Positions 1 through 13,500 of a DNA stretch of 64,000 bases are shown piece by piece. The translations under genes were made by a program, and so were the position numbers. Source of the stretch: Siphonodentalium dalli (taxonomy: Eukaryota > Mollusca > Scaphopoda > Gadilida > Siphonodentaliidae). Positions within the stretch are counted from its first letter, which is position 1. Every line of letters begins with the position of its first letter. The notes beneath the pieces are model-generated. The model did not search any database, was not told where the DNA came from, and saw only the letters and a list, made by a program, of their open reading frames with translations. The stretch covers positions 192,541,948 to 192,605,947 of the forward strand of contig CP136064.1 of NCBI GenBank assembly GCA_032622095.1, written 5' to 3'.

Positions 1-1412
1 AAATCAAATTGATTTAGTTCCTGAAGTGAACAACTGATCAGATCTAGATAGGCAATATTTTTAAAATTATTAAATGTTTAATTTCGCAAAAACACTCAAC
101 TCATCTTTTGTTTATAAAATCAAATAGTTCTTTAAGGATGACAATAAAATATCTTTAACCCTTTAACCAATGCACATAACTAACGTCATTCACCACAATA
201 AATACAACATCCCCAAATTTTCTTGTAGCGTATCCAATGAATCAAACGTGTATACAATGTGATGTAAATTGGGCTACAGCAGACAAGATATGTTGATAAT
301 GGCTATGCTCAATAAATTATTTACATTCTTTCATGTGATGATCTCTTGAATGTTTTACATATACTAGTAAGTGTGGCCCATTACTTCTAGTATATTGGCA
401 TGTGAATGCTTTATAAACCAGACCAAAATAAATGTGTCCTGTTTATACTTCTCTCACTGGCAACCTTCACCTGGTTACGAATCGGTAATAGCAAAATTTT
501 GTCAGTTTAGTGACAAACTTTATCCATTGAATACACTCTTAGAAATTAATTAATTACATCATTGTTCATTATATGTCTAACTTGATATAAGGACATTCCT
601 GACTGCAAAGTTGGGCGAATAAAAATGGTGCCCGGCTTATGATGACCGTGTTTAGAAATTGCTATAATGCACTGTTTTCAGGCAGTTTGTTCCTAATTTC
701 TCTTCATTGCCGTTCAATAAATTTAAAATGATATTTAATAAATATGTGATATAATTAATATTATTGAATTTTATGTTGCAATAAATGGGAACTCGACAGG
801 GAAAATATCCCAGTTGTCCATACGCTATGTTCAGATTCCACTTATTTGTGACAATATTAGGAATACTGCACTTTTTGTAAAGAGCAAATAACTTTTTTGG
901 AAATAGCACATTTTCAAATATCAATACCAATTTCAAGTTGTCCGATGCAATAATATAGTTTGCTATCACAACATTGTAGAACGCAGTAAATAAAAAAGCG
1001 TCTCTGACAACAGCCGACAAACACAAAGGCGGATTTGGCAATAGTTTTATTGTTTGAAATAAATGCCATGCTGAAGGGTTTACAAGGTGAAAATCATCAT
1101 AAAATCAATGAAAACTTGAAAGATGGCTATATTATAAGATACCAAAATTGTTGATTAGTGATCTGTTAAAAATGCTCAAATGCGGTGCCAAACAAGATAG
1201 TAACTATTTATCTTTTTACGGCTGTAAAAAGTCATTGTGTTGGTTATGCAGCCAGCCGTAAATAGTCATTTTATTGGGATTAACCAAACATGATCAATTT
1301 GTTGGCCAGTTTGTCAGGGGAAAACATTTTCAAAACAGACTTAATTGCACTAAAAAATTTAAGTTTAATATATCTTACAGTAAATATAAAGATAATATTT
1401 GGCTTAGCTCAC
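1..1412. other. Intron sequence, nothing recognised
   Basis: AT-rich sequence after the e17 donor. I see no exon-like coiled coil on the minus strand. About 370-560 weakly resembles 24480-24650 (shared 'ATTACTT..AGTATATT' and 'AACCTTCAC'-like words), suggesting two old copies of an interspersed repeat. A small inverted pair of TTTACGGCTG / CAGCCGTAAA surrounds 1217-1262. Confidence 0.5.
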
Positions 1413-1553
1413 CATGTTGTTGAACGTCTCTTTAAAGAGGTTTTCATATTTAAGTTTCCAGGTTTCCATTTCCTTGGTAATATTCTCTAGTTCAGTTTGC
1501 AATGTCTTATTGGTTTCCAGTAGTTTATCCTTCATTGCCTTGTATTTAGCAAT
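1413..1553 (-). CDS. NUMA1: Exon e17: last visible coiled-coil exon
   Basis: The exon has 141 nt (47 codons, phase 0 at both ends), acceptor gttttcag and donor gtgagc. It reads IAKYKAMKDKLLETNKTLQT and ends METWKLKYENLFKETFNNM. The TWKLKYENLF stretch is a third version of the Trp motif that closes e10 and e15. The protein must continue in exons left of base 1. Confidence 0.82.
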
Positions 1554-4500
1554 CTGAAAACGATAGTTTAAGAAAGAACGACAGTTTAGGAAAGGTGTAA
1601 GAAAGAGCATAAAAATTAAATGTGTTTCAAGAATTTTTTTAAGATTTTTATTTAAAGATAGTGTAACTCTTTTGGGCCACAATTTCAACAACATAATTTT
1701 TATAATACCTGATTTCAAGGATACAAAAAGTGTTTTTTAGGTAAATTAAAATACAGAAAAAACTGAAGATTTGGTATATAATTTGCCTGTAAAGTGGTTT
1801 ATTTCTGATACAGCCGAGCAAATGAAATTCACTGTGAAATCTCTTAGCCTCAGGTGCCTAATAATCGTGATGGCCTATTAATTATGATGGGTGGGGATTT
1901 AGGCTTAAATTTAATAATAATGATGTAAATTTCACTCAATGCTAAATAATAGTGATTGTTAGAAATTTTCTCCATAATTAATAATCATGCTGACACTATT
2001 ATTAGTAGTACCTGACAGTAGTTGAAATTAATTTTGCCTAGCTTAAGGTTGCTAGCAAGATAGAGTTCTTCCTCTCGGTATTAACATTAACTTTTTCCTG
2101 TCCTGCCAGAAGGTAGTTTTATATGAAACAGGTGTCCTCAATTCATATCTATAATATCATTTTTTATACCCTGGAATCTATATAAAACTTGCTGGGGAGA
2201 TATAACTTTCAACTTGAATAAACAGACCAGTGAGCCTGATTGGCTATAATACCATTGTAACATATTTGGTTGCAATTGCTATTAGTTTTGGCAGAAGCCA
2301 TTCATGAGTTAAATCTGCAATAGAGGAATATTGTTCAGCAAATAAATGCTAAATTTTAAGCAACATCCAGTTCACATCATATTGTCTAATATAACCCTTT
2401 CACGGTGGGAGCTGCGCTGGTACAGCATTAAAGATCCTGTGGCAGTGCATTCTCTTATATATGCGAGTCTCCCATGGGAGCTTTGCAAATATATGAAAAT
2501 GCACTGGCTTTCCAAGGCCATGGTAAATATTTTTAGGCCAATGCAGTTTATATTTATGCAATTCTATATATATATATATGCGAGGCTCCTTATTTAAGAC
2601 TCGCATATAAGAGAATACATTGGCACAGGATATTCGAAAAATTTCAGGAAGCTCCAGTCACGGAAGGGTTAACTGTGTGAAGCTAATTTTATTCTAAAAT
2701 CACTGGAAAAATTGACAACGAATAATAAAAATATGACTATTTAATTTTCAAAAAATAGATAAGCGCATTCAATTATTGGCAATTAGAGTGGAGAAGCTAT
2801 CACTGCAATTAATATCAATAAACATTTCAGGACTGGTAAATTAAAACCTACCTCTTGGAGAACTTTTTCTTTGTCAGCCTTATTCTTCAAAAGCCCTGCA
2901 GTTTCATTCTGGTAAAAAAAATTGAAGTTTTTACATCATATCTGGTATTTAAATTACGTGTACCACACAGATTATCACTAGCAAAAGTGTTTTTTTCGCT
3001 TTATTCATTTTCTAAGTTGGCTTGACTTGAAAGATGTCTTAATGTAGTCAGCGATGACAGGACAAAAACCTTTCATCCCAGTGTGGTTCATGAGCATACA
3101 AAAGATCAGTCAAAACCGTCTTATAATGAATGACTGCGATAGAGAGCTCCACAGTTGTTATGGACAGACAGGATGCATTTTTATATCACCCACCAATTTT
3201 TTTTTGCGGTTCTGCGACAATATAACTTATGACTAAAAGCTATCTGCCAATAAATATCTATTGTTATACTTATTTAAAGTGATGTGAAACACTCTGGCAG
3301 GGTGAGCAAATAGAAAAATAGAAATGGAGAATAATCTTACCAATGTAGTTATTTTTACGAATATTAATTGATATTGACAACACACACCATCATTCTTATA
3401 TATTAATTAAATGCAATGACGCTAGATGGCGAAATCGTTTGCGTTAGTTTATCGCCGATTGTTGCGTCAAAATTGAGATGTAAATATTTACAATTGAGCG
3501 TAGTTCAGACGATGTTTTCTATGGAGTGGCATGACCGATTTCTTTGAAATTTTTGGTGATGTTAGTAGAATGCTACATTCACCAGGATGACGTGGAGCCT
3601 GAGAACTAACTTATAAGTTTACTGTCTTCTGATTACGGACAATGTTAATGATCATTTACTTCTAGCTGATATTCTATTCAGTCCAATTTATACTATGACA
3701 GAAGAATCAAATTCAGTAAATTTCATATGGATGTGAATTCGTGGTTCAGACATCATATTTATCCACATCAACAGGTCCTACAATAACAGGCTTATGACAA
3801 CTTTGAGAAATCGGACCCCCCAGGTATCCTGGTGCTGAGAGGGCATCACATAATCAGTGTACTAATAGCTACCGGCTTCATTTCACATGCTGTCGATGTA
3901 GTCATTTATTTTTTATGTAACCTACGCCTGCTGAAACAATTAACCTTTATTAAGAGACAAAATCATTGAACATTGTTTAGGCCAAAAAAAAAAACGTCTC
4001 TGTTTCCGGTACCCGGCCTGGCTGAGATTTTCTTGCCGGCCTCAATTTTTTTTTTAATTTTCACGAAGTCCAAAGTAACCTTTCTGTCTGAGTTAATGGC
4101 TATGGTTTTCCCAATACCAACAGCAGAACTAACCACCAATCGCATACACACCTGACGCATGTGTTACGATGTGTAGGCCATGTGCGCGATCGCGCTTTCT
4201 TGATATAAATAAGACAACTATAGGTCGGCCATGCTACGCAGTGAATACCGTGGCTTAAATCAAACTCAACCCTGACGAGTCACTACGGAAATCCCCCCGT
4301 CTTTTGTGGGCTGTGTACACTGCTGTGTATTTTAAAAAGTACAATGTATTAATTATACCGGTAGCTCCCTTAACTTCCTCGCCTAATTGGGGCAAAACTT
4401 TCCTGAAAGACCATCTGTTCGCGACAAAACAGTGAAAAGCATGTGCGTTTTTGGCGGGAAAATGACAGTCCGTATTACGTAATCAGTCCTGGAAATTAGC

Positions 4501-7500
4501 GTCGTCAAAAGCCGAAATCACCATCAACATTGACATGACGAAATTGTCATCAAAGATTAAAATGCATTGGCATCCTTGAATATTCACATAAACCCGATTT
4601 TAACCCACTTTAAATAAACAACTGTCTGTTATGAATGACACAACAACTGGGTCACCAACCAAACGCATCAGTGGGTCCTGTGAATAAACTCTGTGTAACT
4701 ATTTACGACAGACTCTCTTTGATGTTTTCCGACCAAGTAGCAGATACAATGTACCACCGATAGAAACAACTCGCACTGTATGCAAGTATTAAACACACAT
4801 TTCTGATCATCTGATGTGCATACATGTACTGCATGTAAGGATTATTTGATAACTTGCTGTTAATTACACTGAAAGTTGGCAGGTAATCAATTCTGCTATT
4901 TAAAACTTTCCGGGATTGAAACAAAATAAGTCGGAAATAGGTGACTTGAAACCACAATACAAGTTATTGATTTTGGTAATATGGACAAGTTGTCACTGAT
5001 AAATAATGATCATCTATGAAGAGAAATAAGAGGGGATGAAAATACAATAGGTTTTATTGAAATGGCAAGTATTTATTCCATAAAACGATCTCTGTCAACA
5101 CCAACACCTGGAAAATTTCGTCGGCAGTGATGAATAGAATGGCATGATAAAATGTGTAACCTCAGGCCCAATCTACACCAGAGATATTCAGGGGAAGATT
5201 GGAACAAAACATGTTTATTCCTGCATATCCAAGAACAGTCAGTAACATTGTTCTGGTCACATGTAATTTGTAAATAGGTATCAGATGCTACTGTTGCATT
5301 GTGGGCTGGTATCTGCATGGACTACATGTATGTAAGAGGAATAACTCTAAACCCATGGCCATAGTCTAATACATTGAATTTTCACACTGGAGCACATACT
5401 AGAGCTAGAAAATATCTTTAACACCTAATACATGACATAATAGTCCAGCAAGCTGCATAATATATTACCAGTTAGCATGTATAAAAGCACGCCAATTTTA
5501 TAATACATGTTAAAAGGGTGTACTACACTATTTTATCACTTTCAAATGGCCGGTTAAAAAAAAAAAAAAAAATGTAAAAAAAAAAAAACCCTGCCTGCCT
5601 ACCTGGAAAATTTTCCCTATGTTATCGGAAACAGACATGTTTTTTTTTTTGGCCTTACACAAACTATTATCAGACAATGTTGTACATAAACAATTATGAA
5701 TAGGCCAGCACTGAAAAATTAAATTAATAATGTTTCATCTCGTCTTCCATGTTTTGTCAACCCATTTTACGATATGCCGAAAACAGACTTAATGCCAACT
5801 CAAAGTAAATTATTTCGTTGGATGTTGATTTAATGGTTGGGTCAAACCATAAAATCAACAATTCTAATGCACTTTGGCCAATATACCACCGGAAACACCA
5901 CATATTTGCGGGGGGTTATTCATTCAATAACCGGTCGCAATGTATAGTCCGGTTCATCGCTTCAATGTTAGATATTCCTACGCGCCAATATTGCCGTTAG
6001 CTGAATTCCTAATATCGGCCATGCCAAATCCAGCCCCGCTCACTGTTCCGTTTCACTCCATGACGTCACCCTTACGCAGTACATGCCGGCGACGTTACGG
6101 AGTAGATTATAGAGTTGGCGCCCTTGCTACTGACTTCCGTTACTAGCTCGTTGCTATATAAACAAACCAGCGATGTCGTTTTTGTCGAAAATTGAGTCAG
6201 TAGATTCAGTACGGTACATTCGCCCTGTATATATGTACCTTCATAAAATACAAAACACCACACCGTTATATCCCACAAATGTCAGTGTCTCGATAACATT
6301 TGACCAAATTTCTTGACATGAAACCGCGAGACACGGCGTGAAATACATCGAATCTCCCATTCGGGCCATTGTTTCAATTCAATTTCAACTTCAAGTTTGC
6401 GGTAAAATCAAAACCGCAATTTGTAAGTGGTAACCATCTGAAAAAGACATCAGGTACATGCAGAAACTAATTGTTGTGCATATTTATTTCTATTTGAGGT
6501 GGCAATTTTTCATGTTTATCAGCATTTTTAACAATAAGAGCAATGTTAATTGAGGGACTATATTTTATCTAGCGCATTAAATTTAAAATAAAAAGTCGTG
6601 AATTGGCTGAGTGTTTTCTATGGCCGCACATTTCGTTGATAATTACGAGGCATTTGTTTGTCTAAATAACGTTTTTAAGTTCGAAGAGCATTAGAATGGG
6701 GATAACAGTGTGGTGTTTTGTGATTTCGGAAAGGTACATGGCGAATATACTGTGGCAAATACCCGTTAATGGGCGACGGCGGAGCCGGAGCCCATTAACT
6801 AAATTTGCCACAGTATATTCGCCATGTACCTTTCCGAAATCACAAAACACCACACTGTTATCCCCTAAATAATAGACCCTCACTAATTAAAAGAATTTTA
6901 AAGTAAGCACTTAACAGTAGCGGGACAACAAAATGCAAAGAAATACTAACCGTTTGGAATTCATTGGCCTTTTCTTTCCAGTATTTCTCAGTGCTTAATG
7001 CCTTTTCCGATTCACTTTTAATAATGTCTCTCATTCTTTCTAGTTCCTCTTCAAGATGTCGATTGTCAGCTAACAATCCACTTAGTTTAGATTTGTGTTC
7101 TGTTAGAGATTTTGTCATCTCTTCATTCTTATGTTGAACATGCTCTAATAGAAAGAAAACAAAACAAACCTGAATACCTAGTCAATTGAAATGTGATGTA
7201 AACTAGAGGTGGGACTAAAGATATCTCCCCCACCCGCAATAACATATTTGTTTGTTTTTTTTAAATTATGCATGTTGTGAAAGATTCTATGTAAAAAATA
7301 GGGATAACTCCACTATCGGATCAAGATCATAATTGCAAGTGTGCAGGTTAATAAGGCGGTAATATCTGTGACAAATTTTAAACAAATTTACCAGAAAATA
7401 TAGGAATACAACCTTGAACAAAATTATGCATGTTGCGGAAAAAATCGAAGTCGAATAAGGGGGATAACTACACTAAAACAAAGTTGGACGGACCTCATAA

Positions 7501-10500
7501 TTGCAAGTGCACAGGATTGCCTGCTACTAAATATCTCTGCCAAGTTTAAAAAAATATTGACTGAAACATGTAGGAACACAAGCTCGGACAATGATGCATC
7601 CAGTCAGATAGACAAGCTGATTCCTATATACCCCCCCCCCCCCCAATAGTAAACTTCGTTATGGGGAGGGGGTATAAAAAGAAAGTATTAATTAGCTGAA
7701 ACTGGTTCAAGAGACTGGACCACCTATATACATCGTAAGTTGGTTATAAAAGGTAAAATTAAGAGTTGTGAATGTCACGTAATTTGACTACAATGGGTAG
7801 CTTTTATCACCCTGGTTACGTGGTCCTGATAGTCTGCTGTGATGCTGGTGGATCCTGCTCAATTGCTATGATGCTCGCAGGGGAAAAATAATATTGTTGA
7901 GAAAATGAGTTTCTCTAAAGTTGTCATTTTCCCAGTGTTTGGCTAATCCGATAGATTTGAGAAAAGCCTTAGCTAGAAACAATAGAAAAAGATTTTTATT
8001 CTGCTTAAATGAAGTGTCACATTTATATTCTATGTATGAAGAATACATGTTTCTTCTGTGCTAATTCCGTGTACAATTTTATCCTTTTAGCACATTCCTT
8101 TCCAGCTTGAATTTGAGGGAGTTTAAAGTGAAGATTCCCATGCTGTTTATAATATATCTCACAACTTTCAAAACAAGTGTATTGAATAAATAAAAATTTG
8201 GACAAAATAATGACACATGAGATTGTTCCAATGCATATTAAAACATTTTTTTTTATATGAAGCCATCTTTATAATTTTACCTTCAAACTGCCGGCACATC
8301 TGTTGTCGTTCCTCCTGAAGTTTCTGATGCATTTGGTCCCATTCTTTTTTCTGCACTTCCATTGTTTGCCTGTTTGCATCTAACACTTTAACATTGGAAG
8401 ACAAATTCACATTCACCTCCGTTAACTGAAAAACCTTTTCTTCAAGAGTCATTTTCTCTGAATGAAGCATATTAACTTGCCCACAAACAGTTTGATGTTC
8501 AACTTTCAGCTTTGAAAGACTTTCATTCAACAAGTTCACAGAACTTTCCTTCGACTTCACGTCTGCCTCAACTCTGCTCCTCAGATGATGTTCCTGACTG
8601 AGTTGAACCTCTGCTTCATTCAACTTTTGCATAGTCGATTGCTGAAGACTCTTTGATTCTATCAGTTTACTTTCAACTGTCCTTGACTGGTTCCTCAAAC
8701 TTTCCAGTTGATTGTCTTTTTCCTGAACACATCGATCACTCAATTGCTGCATCGCACGAAACTCAGACCATTGTCTTTCTTTCTCCTTCGAAATCTCCAC
8801 AACGATGTTTTCTTTTTGCTGAATTTTCTGTTTAAGTTCCAAACATTTCTGCTCATGAGATTGAGACAGGGAGGACAACTCACATTTGAATTTTTCAGCC
8901 TGCTGTTGACAACTCATCTTAGCTTCTTCCAAACTCTCTCCTAATGACCGGATTTTATTGTCTTTCTGCGCGGATATATTTTCAAGAGCGATTTGAGCTT
9001 TAATTTTTTCATCAAGGAAAGTTCTTTGAGACTCCATTGCTGATATTTGTCCCTCATAAGCTTCTTGTATTTGTTTCAGCTGATTTTCTAAATAACCTTT
9101 CTCAGCAGACAGCTCTTCAACCTGCAAAGAAAATTTAATATCAGTTAAAGGCCCACCAGATCACATTATAAATAACATATTCCATATTAATATATATACC
9201 ATTTGAAAGAGGAAGCTCCAAAACATTCTATTATCAATTCATCCGGAAAAATAAACTAGGAACATGTTTTTGTTGAGGTACCGAGGTGTGTTCTGTGCAT
9301 AATTTTGATCCGGACTGTACTGTAAAGTATATGATTCTCAATGGAAGGGGAATAACTCTATCTCTTAGTTTAAATTCTGATGCATTATGGGTTGACAACG
9401 GGGGAAGTTTTGGAATGAATCTGAAAATATCTATCACTTGGTGAACACTCCAATAGGCCACAGCTGTTCCATTTTCTTATGGAATATATATATTTTTTGT
9501 TCCTCTTCCAAATGGTATATAATATGGAATATGTTGTGTGTAATGTTATCGGGACATTCAAAAAATAAGTTGGCCTTTAAAGGTACTCAATCTGATCAGA
9601 CGCTCCTAAATGACTATTTCTTTGGCTTCGGGGGTAAAAAATATTTTATTCAAGTTGAGGAACCCACCCATCAAAGCTCAAGAGTGATTAGATATCGATG
9701 TTTGAAGTTTCAATTGTTTGTGGACCAGAAGTACGTGGTCAAATGGACGAAGGTACGAATGAAGATGGATAACTCTAAAATCAAGTTGTTATTATTACCA
9801 CTTGATTTTAGAGTTATCCATCTTCATCTTCATAAAAAAAACTTTTATTTGAGGACATTTATTAGGGCTGAATCATAACCGGCTAACCATTTGAATTAAC
9901 CGAGGTTAACCATGGTCATGCAGGCCTATATTGACATATCATGACGTCTACATGGAGTCTATTATACACAACAAACGATTCAACTTAAGTTAAACAAAGG
10001 CCAACATGCTCAGTTATAAATGGAAATCGAATGCCAAAATTATCGCTAACTTGTGAAGGTTCGCGCAACATCAGGGAAAACAGCAAACCTTGGCAATTTC
10101 CGTATTGCAAATGCACAAATCTCCATGCATATAAGGGGACATAGGTAGGTAGTACTGCGATTGTGCAGACAGTAAGACTAAATATTAAAATAACATAAAG
10201 ATGATAAATATAACAAGTTTGAACAAGTACCATTAACAACATATTAGTAATTCAGAGTCAAGGGATTATATTATATTATTGTCAGATTTATCTGAGTGAT
10301 AAACGAAGTAGCTGCCGTATGTAGGCATACTACATGTAGCCACATTATAGAAATAGCCTGTAGGTCGAATACATACTATTGGAGCATGTGTAGACTAACA
10401 TTTCAAATGAGCCAAAATGTGGTCAGACTAGAAAAATATCAATATCTGTCCCTCTTATTTAATAGTTTGGCAGCACATGGTGCTCAATCAGCCTATTTCA

Positions 10501-13500
10501 CGTGTTTTCCAGTTTGCAGAGACACCAAAATTGACACCAACACTCACTGGCAAACGTTGTGATGTCAGTTATACTGTCAGGTGTATGTCGCTAAGATCAC
10601 AGACCCTGCTGTGAGCGTTGATGTAACACCAATGCCGACTTGATACACCATGTTATCATAATTAGATGCCTATAGATGTCCGTTTATTAAACTTATTATC
10701 TGAACAGTTCTTGAGGGAGCCATGTGTCAATGAATAATAGTAAAGAAAGGATTATAGAATCAGTTTGGGTGAGAAGATTTGAAGTTTCATTTCAAGTTTC
10801 TAAGTCCCGACTGATATTTTCTCAAAAAGCCTGCAAATATGCAATAATTTAACCACTCTAGCTATTAAAATATCACAGGAATTCCTATGCTAAATCATCA
10901 ACAAAAAAAACAGTAGGTATCAAACTGAAGCATGAAAAGTTTTCTCAAAGTCATTATTTTGTACTAAACCCTTTCATGATGGGAGAAGAGAATGCACTGG
11001 TTTACAAGGTCAAGGTAAATATTGTATGGCCAATGTATTCTCTTACATATATGCAAGGATCCCTATGGGAGACTTGCATATATAAGAGAATGCATTGGCA
11101 AGGGTTTTCGCAAAATTTCAAGAAGCTCCAGATATGGAAGGGTTAATTTGTATAAGCATGAATTCATATTTTCAGCAGTGATGTTATTTGAACATGAAAT
11201 TATATCCAAATTGCACATTATATACAGATGTGACAATGTAAATGTATGCTAAAGCATTTTAGAGAAAAGGTCTATTCACCTCAACACATTTATTGGCAAT
11301 GTATTTTTTCATATTGGTTTCTTTCTGAGCAATATCTTGCTGCAGACAGTCTTTTTCATTCACAACATCATCCAGAGCATTCTGAACCTGGAAAAATTTA
11401 AACAATTCTATAGTACCTGTAAACGTGGATATAGTGTGTCTGACATTTGCAGAATGAGGGACCGAGAGGATGAATTTAGTGGTGCAATCCAGCACAGCAG
11501 GCTAGCATCACCAATTTCACATTTTGTGGACCTCATTCTGCTTAGATCCCAATTGTTATGGGAAGCTATTGAAGTTCCCCAGTTGAAGTTGGTGATGTTC
11601 ACCCATTAGTAACCTCAATTATGTATTTTAATTTCTGCAAATTAGGAGATATAGAAACTGAACATAAGGGAACAAGAGCATCGCTAGGGCATGGCAAAAT
11701 GGTAATTTCAACAATGGGCCATAACTATAACTATAACTCAGGTGAAAATTGGTGGGCGGAACCCAAATTTGAACTCAACCTGTATTTTGGGCTAGAAAAT
11801 CACATACCAAATTTCATTCCATTCAATTCATATTTTCATAACAATTTTATAATTTCACCCATACAGAGCCCCAGCAAAACATGAGCAGACGACACTCTTC
11901 TATATGCTTCTATATATGTGCGGGGCTCCCTGCAGGGTAATGGATGTTTTTTATTTTATGTCCTAAATATTTTAAGAAACATTTAATTTTAAAAAAATGA
12001 TAAAAAATTGTTAGGCCAATGCATTCTCTTATATATGCGAGGCGACCTATGGTCGACTCACATATATATATATAAGAGAATGCATTGGCACAGGGTAAAA
12101 AAAATCCCGACTTACGACTGGATTTGATATGGCGGGTCATATATGTTATCTAAATGACCATATTGTGAACAGAATGACACATTGAGATGTCGCAACTCAG
12201 ATCAAGCTTGATAATCGGACCTCCATAAACTTACCTGTGTTTACAATTACACATGTAATTATAATGATAATTTATACGATATATATATGCTCTACTCATA
12301 TTCTAAAGAATGAAACAAGAATATGCTGCACAATGCTCTTTCACACACATTACAGATATGTACACACTACACACCTACACATTCTTGCCAACAGTGTATA
12401 CTGGTTCTGTACACATGTGCTTAGATCCCAATTGTTATGGGAAGCTATTGAAGTTCCCCAGTTGAAGTTGGTGATGTTCACCCATTAGTAACCTCAATTA
12501 TGTATTTTAATTTCTGCAAATTAGGAGATACAGAAACTGAACATAAGGGAACAAGAGCATCGCTAGGGCATGGCAAAATGGTAATTTCAACAATGGGCCA
12601 TAACTATAACTATAACTCAGGTGAAAATTGGTGGGCGGAACCCAAATTTGAACTCAACCTGTATTTTGGGCTAGAAAATCACATACCGAATTTCATTCCA
12701 TTCAATTCATATTTACTAAAGTAAAAAGTTTTCATCCGAAAACCAAAATAAGGTGGAAATTTCAACAAAAAGAACAGTAACTCTGGTGAAATTTGGCGGG
12801 CAGAACCTGAATTAAAACTACACCTCAGACTGCATTTTGTACAGCTCATGCTGGCTTCATTAATACATGTACAGTGGGGCCATGGTTGAATAAAAGGTCG
12901 CTGACACAAATGTCTCCCAACAAAGATGGCAGGTTGAAGATTTATGGATTTCAGATCCCTATAAGTACTACAAACTATAGGAGGAATTTATTACGCCAAT
13001 ATGATATTCACTAATTATGTTGCATATCTTCAATGTATTTAGAGAAAGGGTCAATAACTCTAAAATAAAAAACAAAACATTTCTGTATCGAAAAATGGTA
13101 ATAACTCCACCATAATGACTCCGACTGAACTCAAAATCACAGGTGTGCAGGTTCCCATGCTGGTTGATATATGTGCCAAGTTAAAAAAAAATACAGACTC
13201 GGACAAAGTTCTGGGTGGACGGACGGACAAGGGTCATTACAATTGTCCTCCAACGGAATGTCGGGGACAATAATAGATATATTACAAGAGCACGCCGTTG
13301 GGGCGTGGCATAATACACCCGTTTCTGGAGTAGAGTGGGGCATGTAGACAGAACCCATATTTGAACTTGATCTGTATACCAAATTTGGTTCAGTTTACTC
13401 AATTCAATCTAAAGTTATCATCTGGAAACCGCACATCAGGTAAAATCAAAGTCGAAAAAGGGACATAACTCAGTCAAAATCATGCGGACGAAACCCATAT

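Noticed and set aside
652-1041. 129-codon minus-strand frame as the next host exon
   Set aside because: No coiled-coil character and no convincing splice sites in the needed phase 0.
3963-4160. Minus-strand frame with GIGKTIAINSDRK, resembling a P-loop
   Set aside because: It is short, lacks a full Walker A motif, and overlaps the A-run of a transposon end.
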